Both the position numbers and the translations under genes were made by a program. This document shows, one piece after another, positions 30,264-40,068 of a DNA stretch of 64,000 nucleotides (position 1 is its first letter; each line of letters opens with the position of its first letter). The DNA is taken from positions 62,001 through 126,000 of the forward strand of contig NZ_JACIFF010000003.1 in assembly GCF_014197245.1 (NCBI RefSeq). The letters are read 5' to 3'. Source of the stretch: Neolewinella aquimaris (lineage in GTDB: Bacteria > Bacteroidota > Bacteroidia > Chitinophagales > Saprospiraceae). A model generated the notes under the pieces. That model was not told where the DNA came from, searched no databases, and worked only from the letters and a program-made list of their open reading frames with translations.

Positions 30264-33035
30264 ATGAAAGTCTACCTGTTGTTTATTTCCCTGTTGCTGC
30301 CATTTTTGGTAGCCGGACAGGACGCAATCCCCTACCACCTCGACATCCTGGACCTGCAACCCGGCGATCAGGACGTTGCTATTCTCGAGATGGCGCCGGT
30401 CGGCAATAAGCTGTACTGGGCCGCGGAGGGCGACGTCAACTACATCACCAACGGCTCGGTAGAGTCGACCATCAGCTTCCGGGGCGGCCTGGGGTTGCGC
30501 GATGGACTACTACCCCTCGGAAACATTGGGAGCATCTACTACTTCCACTACCAGTCGGGTAGCCGGGGCTACAATGCCCTCATCGACGCGCGACTGCCCA
30601 TCCCGCGTCTGCTCGAACTGCCCCTGCTCGAAGACAAAAAGTTTACCCACACCACCCCGGTAATGGCCGACGGAAAGCTCTACGCCGTTCGGGAAAAACG
30701 AACCACGGATACCGACCAACTGATCCTGCAACTCATAGAAACCGATCTGGCGGACGAAACCAGCCGCATCGTAGTGGCCGACACGGTTACGGGACAGGCG
30801 AACTACCCCTCCGTCTCCGACCCAGTTGCTGACGGGTCGCTGGTGTACTTCAGTCGCCCGCAGGGCGGCGGCTTCGGTCCGGCAACCTATAACGGATCCA
30901 CTGAAGTGACTAACGATTTGGGTGTCCTCGACGCTACGGCATCGCTGGATTACGAGCGCGTAGGCGACTACACGCTGGCGCGCTTCACCGGTAGTGGCGG
31001 AACGGAGCAGACCTACTTTATCGACGCATCCGGCATTGGTCCTCAGGTGGGGGTAGCCGTCAGTCGAAACCAATCGGTGGACGTCACCGACGCACTACTG
31101 GGCATCGGTACCACCGGCACCCTGTACGCGATAAACTACCTTACCGGCGATGCAACCGCCCTCGTTGCCCTGGGGGAAGCGACCGACGACCGCAGGTTGT
31201 TCAAGATCGGAGAAACGGAGGCTATTTACTTCCGTCGCGCTACTTCCGGAGAATGGGTTCTCGGCCGCACCGACGGCACAACAGCCGGCACCCGGGATGT
31301 GGTGACCGTACCCGAAATGGCCGACTCCGGCCCGAAGCAGATCGTCCGACTGGGCGATTACGTAGCCTTCATTTCGCCCTTTAGTCCGCTTTACCTGTAC
31401 GATTCCCGCTCGGATGACCTGCAGGAAGTGGCCGCCGGCTTCGAGCTGGAAGGTCCCCACCTGCCGCTGGCCGCCGTATCCGACCGGCTGTACTTCGCCG
31501 CCATCGATCCCGTACTCGGACAGGAAATACACTACATCACGGTGGAGGAGCAGCGTACCCTTGCGGGTTCCGCCTTCCGCGACAACAACGGCAACGGTAC
31601 CCGCGACGGCGATGAGCCCGGCCTGGCCAATCTGCTCGTCCGCATCGAAGGCACCGGAGAGGAATGGGTCTATACCGACGAAGACGGAAACTTCTCCCTC
31701 GCCGTCGAGAACGGAAATACGTACCGGGTGACTTCCACCACCCCCGATTGCTACCTCCAGACTACCGCCACCGATACCTTCACGCTTACCTACCCCGAGG
31801 ATCAGCATGCGGAAGTAGCCTTCGGCCTGCAACTTCAGGACGGCGCGGCCGACCTAAACGTGTACCTCAGCGCCGGCCGCGTACGCTGCAACACCAAAGT
31901 ACCCTTCTGGCTTACGGTGCGCAACGACGGTTGTCTGCCGGTGAAGGGAACGACTTCCGTCACCCTACCCGATAACGTCACCTTCGTGTCGGCTTCCCGC
32001 GGTACGGTCAGCCAGGAAGGAAACGTATACACCCTGACCTTCGATACCCTTCACCCCGGCGAACTCTACCACAACGTGCTGGAGCTGAAGATGCCGGACG
32101 AAACCTTCGCCGGCGACCCCATCGATATTACCGCGAATGCGGTAGGCAATACCGCAAGCGAAGGTGCCGTCACGAGCACACTGGCCTACTCGACCGAACT
32201 GCGCTGCGCCGTCGACCCCAACGACAAACAGGTATGGCCCTTCCGCCCGGATGCCAGCAACAGCAACTATACCCAGCGCGACGAGACCCTCCGCTATACC
32301 ATCCGCTTCCAGAACAACGGCAACGATACCGCCTTCGCCGTCCGCATCGAAGATAAGCTATCCGCCCACCTCGACCTGAACTCCTTCACGCGCATCGACG
32401 GCAGCCACCCCTACACCACCCACATGGCGGAGGGCGGCTACCTGACCTTCGACTTCGGCGACATTGAACTGCCCGACAGCACCACCAATCCGGAGGGCAG
32501 CCAGGGATTCGTCACCTTCGAAATCCGGCCCGACAGCCTGCTGGCCGACTTCACCCGCATCGAGAACAAGGCAGCCATCTACTTTGATTTCAACCGGCCC
32601 GTGATCACCAATACCGTGGTGTCCACCATCGTGAAAGACCTGGACCGCGACCGCGACGGATTCTACTTTTATGAAGACTGCAACGACGACGACCCGACTA
32701 TCTACCCCAAAGCCCAGGACATCCAGGGCAACGGAATCGACGAAGACTGCAACGGGATCGACGCCACCACGGCCGTCCGGGAGTTACTGCCGGGAACGCT
32801 AACGGTATACCCCAATCCGGCCAATCAGTGGCTCCAGTTGGAGTACTCCGAAACCGAAACCCTCCAGGTAACCCTCATCGACGCCACCGGACGCCAGTTG
32901 CTACAACAGGAACTGACCGCCGGCAAGCTGCGCCTGAACGTAAGTGACTACCCCAACGGCGTATACGTACTACGGATTCACGACCGCAACGCAGCCGTTA
33001 CGGTTGCCCGCCGCGTCGTGCTGGGTAGCCGGTAG
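30264..33035 (+). CDS. Large secreted T9SS type A protein with SdrD-B, DUF11-like and MopE-like parts
   Basis: 923 residues from ATG at 30264, with signal peptide (MKVYLLFISLLLPFLVAGQ). The first ~430 residues look like a beta-propeller-like repeat region (ELIDARLPIPRLLELPLL, LYYFH patterns). Then an SdrD B-like domain (GSAFRDNNGNGTRDGDEPGL), conserved-repeat/DUF11-like segments (LRYTIRFQNNGNDTAFAVRI), a metal-binding MopE-like motif (DRDGFYFYEDCNDDDPTIYP...DEDCNGID) and a C-terminal type A sorting domain (LTVYPNPANQWLQLEY...PNGVYVLRI). The domain set suggests an exported surface or matrix protein. Monocistronic. Confidence 0.8.
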   Translation: MKVYLLFISLLLPFLVAGQDAIPYHLDILDLQPGDQDVAILEMAPVGNKLYWAAEGDVNYITNGSVESTISFRGGLGLRDGLLPLGNIGSIYYFHYQSGSRGYNALIDARLPIPRLLELPLLEDKKFTHTTPVMADGKLYAVREKRTTDTDQLILQLIETDLADETSRIVVADTVTGQANYPSVSDPVADGSLVYFSRPQGGGFGPATYNGSTEVTNDLGVLDATASLDYERVGDYTLARFTGSGGTEQTYFIDASGIGPQVGVAVSRNQSVDVTDALLGIGTTGTLYAINYLTGDATALVALGEATDDRRLFKIGETEAIYFRRATSGEWVLGRTDGTTAGTRDVVTVPEMADSGPKQIVRLGDYVAFISPFSPLYLYDSRSDDLQEVAAGFELEGPHLPLAAVSDRLYFAAIDPVLGQEIHYITVEEQRTLAGSAFRDNNGNGTRDGDEPGLANLLVRIEGTGEEWVYTDEDGNFSLAVENGNTYRVTSTTPDCYLQTTATDTFTLTYPEDQHAEVAFGLQLQDGAADLNVYLSAGRVRCNTKVPFWLTVRNDGCLPVKGTTSVTLPDNVTFVSASRGTVSQEGNVYTLTFDTLHPGELYHNVLELKMPDETFAGDPIDITANAVGNTASEGAVTSTLAYSTELRCAVDPNDKQVWPFRPDASNSNYTQRDETLRYTIRFQNNGNDTAFAVRIEDKLSAHLDLNSFTRIDGSHPYTTHMAEGGYLTFDFGDIELPDSTTNPEGSQGFVTFEIRPDSLLADFTRIENKAAIYFDFNRPVITNTVVSTIVKDLDRDRDGFYFYEDCNDDDPTIYPKAQDIQGNGIDEDCNGIDATTAVRELLPGTLTVYPNPANQWLQLEYSETETLQVTLIDATGRQLLQQELTAGKLRLNVSDYPNGVYVLRIHDRNAAVTVARRVVLGSR

Positions 33036-33038
33036 CGT

Positions 33039-33728
33039 TTACCAACTGTGGTGTAAGCTCACCTGAAGCTGGTCCTTGCCCCGGTCGCCCGTTGTCTGGC
33101 GCATCCACCCCAGTTGGGTACGCAGGTTGTCGCGCAGGCCATAGCCAACGCCCAGATAGGTACGGTTGCGGTCGAAGAACTGTACGCTGCGGCCACCGCC
33201 GATATCGCGCTGCCCGTTAATGAACAGTTCGTTGTAGAGCGCCAGATACGCCGTGCCGCGACCGAGTTCGGTATCGTTCAGCGGTACGTTCAGAAATAGG
33301 TTGTAACGGTAACGGGTCCGCAGGTCCTGCCCCTCTACCCAACGTTGTTCGTAGCGCAGGCGGTGGGTGAGCAGGAAGCGTCCGCCGATCCGCTGCGGAA
33401 ACAGCGCCTCCTGGTACACGCGGCTTTCTCCGGTATTCACGTCGCTATCCCCCTGGGTGCCGGTCGTGATGTTAGCGTATCCCAGCGTAAAGGTGATACC
33501 GGCATCCGTGGGGGCATACGTTATCCCCGACCGCAGGAGCAGCTGCTCCAGATCGCCCCCCAGATTGAAGTTACGGTACTGCGCGTCCCCCTGAATGCCC
33601 CACTGACTATCCTCCCCAAAGGAATGATTGTAAAAGTACATATACCAGGCACCCAGCTGATCATCATTCTGCGCCGACAACGGTAGGACAAACAGCAGGG
33701 GCAATACGGTCAAAAGAAAACGCGACAT
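33039..33728 (-). CDS. DUF2490 outer-membrane-like protein
   Basis: 229 residues with a signal peptide ([20 protein letters not shown]). The mature part, [20 protein letters not shown]...[20 protein letters not shown], matches DUF2490, and its alternating aromatic/polar strands predict a small outer-membrane beta-barrel. Function unknown. Convergent with the preceding T9SS gene with three bases between them; the polypyrimidine tract lies upstream of it. Confidence 0.85.
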   Translation of the reverse strand: MSRFLLTVLPLLFVLPLSAQNDDQLGAWYMYFYNHSFGEDSQWGIQGDAQYRNFNLGGDLEQLLLRSGITYAPTDAGITFTLGYANITTGTQGDSDVNTGESRVYQEALFPQRIGGRFLLTHRLRYEQRWVEGQDLRTRYRYNLFLNVPLNDTELGRGTAYLALYNELFINGQRDIGGGRSVQFFDRNRTYLGVGYGLRDNLRTQLGWMRQTTGDRGKDQLQVSLHHSW

Positions 33729-33764
33729 AAAAGGGATTTTTGCCCAAAACGCAGAACCCCCCCG

Positions 33765-33906
33765 ATGGTTTCCTCCTCCACCCCATCAGCCTCAGCAAAG
33801 TCCCCCATTTTCCCGAACTTCCCCCCTCAATCCTCCCTCCCCCTCAATCCCTCAATCCTTCCCCCCTCAATCCCTCCTCCCCTCAACCCTTCACCCCCTC
33901 CCCCCC
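33765..33906 (+). promoter_or_regulatory. Polypyrimidine leader before the pterin dehydratase gene
   Basis: About 140 bp almost entirely C and T, with repeated CCCCTCAATCC-like words ending in CCCCCC just before the ATG at 33907. The other strand has many closely spaced GGG/GGGG runs, so it could form G-quadruplexes. No recognised promoter box lies inside; whether it is a leader, a repeat or both is open. Confidence 0.45.
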
Positions 33907-34152
33907 ATGACCTGGACCCACGCCAACAACAAACTCCACCGCGACTTCGAATTCGCCGACTTCCGCCAGGCCTTCGCCTTCATGACCGAAGTGGCCTTCG
34001 CCGCCGAGAAAATGAACCACCACCCCGAGTGGCGCAACGTCTATAACAAGGTTTCCATCGAGCTTACAAGCCACGACGCCGGCAACACGGTCACGGAGCG
34101 GGACGAAAAGCTGGCCGCTGCCATCGATCGTATCTTTGCGCGCTATGCGTAA
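33907..34152 (+). CDS. phhB: Pterin-4a-carbinolamine dehydratase
   Basis: 81 residues. [19 protein letters not shown] and [14 protein letters not shown] are the family's active-site signature; the two consecutive histidines and the following His contribute to dehydrating 4a-hydroxytetrahydrobiopterin, which regenerates the pterin cofactor after aromatic amino acid hydroxylation. Complete and short (this family is about 90-100 residues). No hydroxylase is in the window. Its last 8 bases overlap the start of the TPR gene. Confidence 0.92.
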   Translation: MTWTHANNKLHRDFEFADFRQAFAFMTEVAFAAEKMNHHPEWRNVYNKVSIELTSHDAGNTVTERDEKLAAAIDRIFARYA

Positions 34153-35629
34153 CCGTCTTGTTTCTCTGTTGCTGCTATGCTTCACTTTTGCGGGGACGCA
34201 GGTGCAGGCCAAATCGGAATATAGCTACGCCTTCACCCCCGAAGCCAGTGCTGTTTACCAGGACATCATGCGGCTGGAGCTCGATTTGGCCGAAACCGGC
34301 ATTCGGTCGCTACGGGCTACCGATCCCCGCAATTTGGTTGCCTATCACCTGGAGAGTTACATCGACTTTTTCCGGCTCTACCTCTCCGGCGACGAACGGC
34401 TGGACGGACAACTCGCCGAGAGATTCGACCGGCGCATCGTGGCCTTGGAAGGCGGCGACGAAACCTCCCCCTACTACAACTATGCACTGGCCGAAGCCCG
34501 CCTGCACCGTAGCCTGACCGACCTGCGGTTCGAGCGACACCTCGCGGCATTTCGGAACCTCAATCGGGCGTACAAGAACCTACGCGACAACGCCGAGCGC
34601 TTTCCCGATTTCCTGCCTACTTACAAGGACCTGGGATTGCTACACGCCGCCGTGGGGTCTATTCCGCCACAGTTTAAGTGGGGCGTTGAACTGTTTTCGT
34701 CCCTGACGGGCACCATCGCCGGGGGGCGGGCGGAACTCAGGCGCGCGCTACAGGACAAGGACGGCCCATTCTACCTGGAGACCCGGGTACTCAACGCCTT
34801 CATGGAGCTTCATCTGGCCGACCGGCCTGACCTGGCGTACCGTTCCATAACCGCGCTCAACCTAAAACCGGCGAAGAACAACTTACACTGCTTCATTCTG
34901 GCCAGTGTACTCATGCACAACGATCGCAACGGCGAGGCCCTCGTCCTCCTGGAGCGCCAGCGGCGGGGCGGGACGGAAGCAGATTTTCCTTACCTGGACT
35001 TTATGCTCGGCCAGGCGAAGTTGCGTAATCTGAATCCGCAAGCGCGCGCTCACTTCCAGTCCTTTCTGTTACGGTACCCCGGGCGTCATTTCCGCGAGGA
35101 AGCTCTACAGAAAATCGCCTGGTCTTACTTACTGGAAGGTAACCTGCCGCGGTACCACCGGGCCATGGCCGAGATCGAAGGCGGCAGCCGGGCGGGCGGC
35201 GACGAGAGCGCAGTTCGGGAAGCCGCCGCCGCGCATGCCCCCCACTTAGGATTGCTGCGGGCCAGACTTCTCTTCGACGGGGGGTACTTCCTCCGTGCCA
35301 GGGCCGAACTAGACGCGATCAATTTAGCTACCCTGAGCCCCGACGAAAAACTGGAATACCGCTACCGGACCGGTCGGGTGCTGGGCGGACTTAAGGACTA
35401 CGCCGGTGCCCTCTCCTTCTACGAACACACAATTACGACGGGCCGGAACAATCCGGCTTACTACGCCTGCAACGCCGCCCTCCAGGCCGGACTATTAGAA
35501 GAAGAAAGGGCGAATTACACCACCGCCAAAAAGTATTTCCAGACCTGTCTAGAAATCTCCCCCGCGGAATACCGCACCGGCCTGCACATGCTCGCCAAGG
35601 CAGGGCTGGACCGACTCAGTGGCAAGTAA
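34145..35629 (+). CDS. Exported TPR-repeat protein
   Basis: 494 residues starting at the ATG that overlaps phhB by 8 bp (an upstream TTG at 34136 is possible). The N-terminus is a signal peptide ending near TQVQA. The rest is helical, with TPR-like pairs ([70 protein letters not shown]). No enzyme motif is seen, so it is probably a periplasmic scaffold. The overlap with phhB suggests translational coupling, though a functional link is unlikely to be inferable. The 19-bp element lies in the signal-peptide segment. Confidence 0.75.
   Translation: MRNRLVSLLLLCFTFAGTQVQAKSEYSYAFTPEASAVYQDIMRLELDLAETGIRSLRATDPRNLVAYHLESYIDFFRLYLSGDERLDGQLAERFDRRIVALEGGDETSPYYNYALAEARLHRSLTDLRFERHLAAFRNLNRAYKNLRDNAERFPDFLPTYKDLGLLHAAVGSIPPQFKWGVELFSSLTGTIAGGRAELRRALQDKDGPFYLETRVLNAFMELHLADRPDLAYRSITALNLKPAKNNLHCFILASVLMHNDRNGEALVLLERQRRGGTEADFPYLDFMLGQAKLRNLNPQARAHFQSFLLRYPGRHFREEALQKIAWSYLLEGNLPRYHRAMAEIEGGSRAGGDESAVREAAAAHAPHLGLLRARLLFDGGYFLRARAELDAINLATLSPDEKLEYRYRTGRVLGGLKDYAGALSFYEHTITTGRNNPAYYACNAALQAGLLEEERANYTTAKKYFQTCLEISPAEYRTGLHMLAKAGLDRLSGK
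34190..34207 (+). repeat. 19-bp dispersed G+C-rich element, copy in TPR signal peptide
   Basis: GCGGGGACGCAGGTGCAG (18 bp, first G of the consensus replaced). It encodes Ala-Gly-Thr-Gln-Val-Gln at the signal-peptide C-region, a different reading frame from the copy at 4421. Confidence 0.6.
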
Positions 35630-35637
35630 AAGGCCAA

Positions 35638-35675
35638 AATCCGCGAAAAAATCTACGCCTTCCGCGTAATCTGCG
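35638..35675 (+). repeat. Iteron cluster F (degenerate)
   Basis: AATCCGCG (35638), AATCTACG (35650), CTTCCGCG (35659) and AATCTGCG (35668): the same octamer family but with 12/9/9 spacing and two altered units. It lies after the TPR gene; the rest of the 90-bp gap has no feature. Confidence 0.5.
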
Positions 35676-35719
35676 GTTAGCGTCTCCCACCAGAGGCCGC
35701 TCTACTTAACCCCCCCCAC

Positions 35720-36391
35720 CTAAGCCGTTTTCAACCGCGCATCCGCCACCACACCCGGTTTGGTAAGCAGCTCAGGAGTAAGGCTGGCAAAAGTGTACCC
35801 AAGTTCGGTAAAGTGCTTCAGAATGCGGGGCAGGATGGCGCGAACGTTCTCCTCGGCCTTCAGGCTGTCGTGCATGACGACGATGCTGCCGGCCTTGGCA
35901 TTATCAACCACGTTGTCGTAGCAATCCTCGGGAGTCAGCTCGGGATCGAAATCGCCACTTAGCACATCCCACATCACCACCTCATAATGACGCTGTAAAA
36001 ACTGTGCCTGACTGGGCTTGAGCCGACCGTAGGGGGGACGGAAGAGGGAAGTCTTCAGTTGAACGGCACAGTGGCGCGCATCGTGGAAGTAGGGGACGTT
36101 GTCCGTTTTCCACCCGTCGAGGTGATGCATGGTGTGATTGCCTACCGTATGGCCGGCGTCGATGACTTGTTGCAGTACGGTGGGGTAACGGCGCGCATTG
36201 TTGCCAACGCAGAAGAAGGTGGCCTTCGCATCGTACTGAGCGAGCTGCTCCAGTACCCAGGGGGTAAGGTGTGGGATGGGCCCGTCATCAAACGTCAGGT
36301 AGATGCTGGGCTGCGGACTTTTTGCCTCCACCCGCCAGTGGAAATTGGGGAAGAGTTTCTGGATAACCCTCGGTGTTTTAATCAGGTACAT
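35720..36391 (-). CDS. Polysaccharide deacetylase (NodB domain)
   Basis: 223 residues from ATG at 36391. The carbohydrate esterase 4 motifs are intact: YLTFDDGPIPHLTP (metal Asp), GNHTMHHLDGWK (two His ligands), FRPPYGRLKP (motif 3), MWDVLSGDFDPELTPE (motif 4) and IVVMHDS (motif 5). Such enzymes remove N-acetyl groups from peptidoglycan or other glycans. No signal peptide or membrane segment is seen at the start, so the enzyme may be cytoplasmic or use a non-classical route. Monocistronic, divergent from gltX. Confidence 0.88.
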   Translation of the reverse strand: MYLIKTPRVIQKLFPNFHWRVEAKSPQPSIYLTFDDGPIPHLTPWVLEQLAQYDAKATFFCVGNNARRYPTVLQQVIDAGHTVGNHTMHHLDGWKTDNVPYFHDARHCAVQLKTSLFRPPYGRLKPSQAQFLQRHYEVVMWDVLSGDFDPELTPEDCYDNVVDNAKAGSIVVMHDSLKAEENVRAILPRILKHFTELGYTFASLTPELLTKPGVVADARLKTA

Positions 36392-36474
36392 GGCTTTGGT
36401 TTCTTGGGGAAATTGGAATGGAGTGTATGGGGTTGTCCAGGATAAAAACGGAGTGGTACTCAACTAAGCTTGAC

Positions 36475-36482
36475 TACCTTTG
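36475..36482 (+). promoter_or_regulatory. Possible -7 box for gltX
   Basis: TACCTTTG matches TAnnTTTG exactly, about 113 bp before the gltX start. No clear TTTG is at the -33 distance, so this is tentative. Confidence 0.35.
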
Positions 36483-36595
36483 CCGGTGGGGTTATGGGGA
36501 GACCCGCGTGGTCATATTAGAAACGTTTAAATGGCGAATAATGCTGCTCACCTAATAAAGTTTTCCGTAGCCTTCATTTGCTTAATTACAATGTC

Positions 36596-38125
36596 ATGAG
36601 TAACGTAAGAGTCAGATTCGCCCCATCCCCCACCGGCGCACTGCACATCGGCGGTCTGAGAACCGCACTGTACAATTACCTATACGCCCGCAAGCAGGAA
36701 GGAACCTTTGTCTTACGCATCGAGGATACCGACCAAAAAAGATACGTTCCGGGGGCAGAAGAATACATTCGGGAAGCGCTGAAATGGGCGGGCATCACCC
36801 CGGATGAGGGTCCCGAAATCGGAGGTGATTTTGGCCCCTACCGCCAGAGTGAGCGTCAGGACATTTATCGCAAATACACCCAACACCTCGTTGATTCCGG
36901 TCATGCATACTATGCCTTCGATACCGAAGAAGAACTCGATCGGCGCCGGGAAACGGAAAAGGAGCAGGGCAACCACAATTTTCGCTACGACGCCTCCACG
37001 CGGGGCGATATGCGCAACGGGATCAGCCTGTCGAAGGAAGAAACCGACGGCTTGATTGACGGGGGTACGCCCTACGTCGTCCGCTTGCGGGTGGACCCCG
37101 GTCAAATGATTCACATCCAGGACACCGTACGGGGCGACGTGGCCTTCCGTAGCGAGGAAGTGGACGATAAGGTATTGATGAAGGCCGACGGGCTACCCAC
37201 CTACCACCTGGCCAACGTAGTCGATGATCACCTCATGAAGATCAGTCACGTCATTCGGGGTGAAGAGTGGCTGCCCAGCACTGCCCTCCACGTACTGCTG
37301 TACCGTGCCTTCGGCTGGGAAAAAACCATGCCCGCCTTCGCCCACCTGCCCCTGCTCCTCAAGCCCAACGGCAAGGGCAAACTCAGTAAGCGCGACGGAC
37401 AGGCGCTCGGTTTTCCCGTATTTCCCCTGGACTGGAACGGAGGAGAAGAAAAATTAACGGGGTTCCGGGAAGCCGGTTTCCTACCCCAGGCAATGACCAA
37501 TTTCCTGGCCTTCCTGGGCTGGAACCCGGGTACCGAACAGGAAATCTTTTCCCTCACCGAGCTCGTAGAAGCCTTCGATCTTGACCGCATCAACAAGAGC
37601 GGCGCACAGTACGATTTCGAAAAGGCCAAATGGTACAACCAGCAGTACCTGATCGGCACCCCGGACGAAGCCCTCGCGCCGGCGGTATCGGAAGTGTTCG
37701 CCCGTCACGGTCACGGACTCACCCCAGATAGGGCAACCCGCATCGCGCAGCTGCTCAAGGAGCGCGTGCACACCCTCCCGGAATTTTACGAACAGGGACG
37801 GTACTTCTGCGAACGCGTCGGCATCACGGACGAAAAGATGGCCCGCAAGAAGTGGAAACCCGAATTACGCCCCACCTTCGAACAGTTGCGCGAACGGCTG
37901 GCCACAGTAAAACATTGGAAAGCCCCCGACATCAAAGCCGCCACCGTAGCCTTCATGGAAGAAACCGGCCTTGGATTCGGAGCGGTCCTCCCTATCCTCC
38001 GCCTCGCCGTCAGCGGCACTACCAACGGCCCGGATGCCTTCGCCATCCTGGAGACAATAGGTAAGGAAGAAACACTCGCCCGGCTACCGAAGGGTTTCGA
38101 TGCAATGGACAAACTGAAAGCATAA
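36596..38125 (+). CDS. gltX: Glutamyl-tRNA synthetase
   Basis: 509 residues from ATG at 36596 (an upstream ATG at 36578 is less likely). Class I signature HIGG occurs at residues 17-20 in [20 protein letters not shown], and the KMSKS-equivalent is KLSKRDG at residues 262-268. The zinc/Glu-binding region and the RIEDTDQKR motif are present. The enzyme charges tRNA-Glu with glutamate; whether it is discriminating cannot be told without the tRNA-Gln partners. Essential gene, single. It ends where the 38-kb repeat block begins. Confidence 0.95.
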   Translation: MSNVRVRFAPSPTGALHIGGLRTALYNYLYARKQEGTFVLRIEDTDQKRYVPGAEEYIREALKWAGITPDEGPEIGGDFGPYRQSERQDIYRKYTQHLVDSGHAYYAFDTEEELDRRRETEKEQGNHNFRYDASTRGDMRNGISLSKEETDGLIDGGTPYVVRLRVDPGQMIHIQDTVRGDVAFRSEEVDDKVLMKADGLPTYHLANVVDDHLMKISHVIRGEEWLPSTALHVLLYRAFGWEKTMPAFAHLPLLLKPNGKGKLSKRDGQALGFPVFPLDWNGGEEKLTGFREAGFLPQAMTNFLAFLGWNPGTEQEIFSLTELVEAFDLDRINKSGAQYDFEKAKWYNQQYLIGTPDEALAPAVSEVFARHGHGLTPDRATRIAQLLKERVHTLPEFYEQGRYFCERVGITDEKMARKKWKPELRPTFEQLRERLATVKHWKAPDIKAATVAFMEETGLGFGAVLPILRLAVSGTTNGPDAFAILETIGKEETLARLPKGFDAMDKLKA

Positions 38126-38130
38126 CCCCC

Positions 38131-38770
38131 AGTCGGCGGACGATCCTCGTGCCTCGGTCGGCCGACGACGCCCCTCGGTCGGCCGACGACGCCCCTCGGT
38201 CGGCCGACGACGCCCCTCGGTCGGCCGACGACGCCCCCTCGTCGGCCGACGACGCCCCCTCGTCGGCCGACGCCAAGTTGTCCGCCGAGTCGGGGCTCCC
38301 CACCCGGTCGGCGGGTCATAACTGCCATGTGCGGCAGCCAAATGGTACATGGTACATCGTAAACGGTACATTCTCCTATAGTCGGCGGACGATCCTCGTA
38401 CCTCGGTCGGCCGACGACGCCCCCTCGTCGGCCGACGCCAAGTCGTCCGCCGAGTCGGGGCTCCCCACCCGGTCGGCGGGTCATAACTGCCACGTGCGGT
38501 AGCCAAATGGTACATGGTACATCGTAAACGGTACATTGTCAATCCGCCTTTTCTCTCCTAGTAGTCGGCGGACGAGCCTCGTACCTCGGTCGGCCGACGA
38601 CTGCCCCGAGCGAAGCGAGTGTGCGCCGGCAAATTTTACATTATAAATTTTCAATTGCCCTTCTCAGTCGGCGGACGAGCCTCGTACCTCAGTCGGCCGA
38701 CGACCGCCTCGAGCGCAGCGAGTGTGCGCCGGCAAATTTTCAATTTCCAATTTGACATTTCAAATTATCT
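38131..38770. repeat. Intergenic repeat block with GTCGGCCGAC palindromes
   Basis: Four copies of a sequence beginning AGTCGGCGGACGA and containing GTCGGCCGACGAC start at 38131, 38380, 38563 and 38666. The first is expanded into six head-to-tail ~21-bp units built on the 10-bp palindrome GTCGGCCGAC. Copies 1 and 2 share a longer segment with GGGCTCCCCACCCGGTCGGC and GGTACATGGTACATCG; copies 3 and 4 share GAGTGTGCGCCGGCAAATTTT followed by A+T-rich tracts. Long open frames on the minus strand here are repeat-encoded and not genes. Confidence 0.8.
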
Positions 38771-38780
38771 CATCCCCCGA

Positions 38781-40001
38781 CTACGACACCTCCTTCGGAT
38801 AACACAAAAAGTACTTCGTAAACACCCGCGGCGTAATCCCAAAATCGCTCACGCTCGACATCGGCACCACTTCACCGTGTTTGACGCTCACCATGATTTC
38901 CTCCTTCGTAAGGGTGTAAGCACTATTGGTCTCCTTCCCCTGAATGATGAGGTGGGCCGCGGCCTGGCGGGGAACCTGGGTGCTCTGAGCCAGTGCCCTA
39001 CGGATGCCGTCGACATATTCCTCGGCAAAGGGTTCGTTGCTGAATTCGAGGCGGAAGAGCCGTCGGTTGACCAGGCCGTGGCTGAGGTAAGAGAGCAGGG
39101 GATCGGGATGCTGCTGCCAGGCCTTTACGGCGGTGCTAATGTCGGTGTCGTCGAGGGCGGCAAAGCAGTCGAGCAGGTCGTTGCGACGCTCGTAGAAGTC
39201 CGACCGGACGATGCGGTGGTTGAGAAAATATGCTAAGGAGGGTGGCGACCAGGGGGTCTGACCGGCGTCGGCAAGTTCGCGGGCCCGGTGCAGGATCAGA
39301 CGCAGCATCTGCTCGGCCGCAACGACGGTTTTGTGGAGATAAACCTGCCAGTACATGATCCGCCGGCTGGTCAGAAAGCGCTCGACGCTGTAGATGCCCT
39401 TTTGCTCGACCACGAGCCGGTCGTCGACCACGTTGAGCATCTTGATGATGCGGTCGTATCCGATCACGCCCTCGGCCACCCCAGTGAAGTAGCTGTCGCG
39501 GTTGAGGTAATCGAGGCGGTCCATGTCGAGCTGCCCGCTTACCAGTTGGTGCAGGAAATGCTTCTTGTACTTACCGGTAAACACGCGAATGGCCAGGTCC
39601 AGCCGCCCCCGAAATTCTTCGTTGAGGCGCTGCATGAAGAGAAGACTCAACTCCTCGTGGTGTACGTCGATCAGCGTTTTTTCGAGGGTATGGGAAAAGG
39701 GCCCGTGGCCGATGTCGTGCAGTAGAATGGCGATCATGACCGCCTCCGCTTCCCGTTTGTTGATCTTTACCCCCTTGCCCTTCAGGCTGATCACGGCTTG
39801 TTGCATCAGGTGCAGGGCGCCCAGCGCATGGTGGAAGCGGGTATGCAGTGCGCCGGGATAGACGTAGTGCGTCAGACTTACCTGCTTGATGTTCCGCAAC
39901 CGTTGGAAGTATGAATGCTCCACCAGATCGAACAGTATCCCGTAGGGTATACTGATGAACCCGTAAACGGGATCGTTGAGTATCTTCTGTTTTTTCTCCA
40001 T
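38781..40001 (-). CDS. HD domain phosphohydrolase (SAMHD1/dGTPase-like)
   Basis: 406 residues. The HD metal site is spread over HTRFHHALGALH (first His), LLHDIGHGPFSH (HD pair) and a distal Asp in SGQLDMDRLDYL, the arrangement of dNTP triphosphohydrolases of the SAMHD1/dGTPase group. It may lower dNTP pools, but the exact substrate is inference. Complete length for the Bacteroidota members. The leader before the ATG contains a copy of the 19-bp element, three bases upstream. Confidence 0.85.
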   Translation of the reverse strand: MEKKQKILNDPVYGFISIPYGILFDLVEHSYFQRLRNIKQVSLTHYVYPGALHTRFHHALGALHLMQQAVISLKGKGVKINKREAEAVMIAILLHDIGHGPFSHTLEKTLIDVHHEELSLLFMQRLNEEFRGRLDLAIRVFTGKYKKHFLHQLVSGQLDMDRLDYLNRDSYFTGVAEGVIGYDRIIKMLNVVDDRLVVEQKGIYSVERFLTSRRIMYWQVYLHKTVVAAEQMLRLILHRARELADAGQTPWSPPSLAYFLNHRIVRSDFYERRNDLLDCFAALDDTDISTAVKAWQQHPDPLLSYLSHGLVNRRLFRLEFSNEPFAEEYVDGIRRALAQSTQVPRQAAAHLIIQGKETNSAYTLTKEEIMVSVKHGEVVPMSSVSDFGITPRVFTKYFLCYPKEVS

Positions 40002-40004
40002 GTG

Positions 40005-40023
40005 GGCGGGGCCGCGGGTGCAG
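40005..40023 (+). repeat. 19-bp dispersed G+C-rich element, copy in HD gene leader
   Basis: GGCGGGGCCGCGGGTGCAG, one mismatch. It sits three bases upstream of the HD gene's start codon, on the side where a ribosome binding site would be. Confidence 0.6.
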
Positions 40024-40068
40024 TGTATAACCTAATTAAGCAATCTACGTTCGGATAATAAAAGCCGT

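Noticed and set aside
37786-38542. Open frames on the minus strand with Arg/Gly repeats over the 38-kb block
   Set aside because: They are generated by the repeated palindromes and partly run into gltX antisense.
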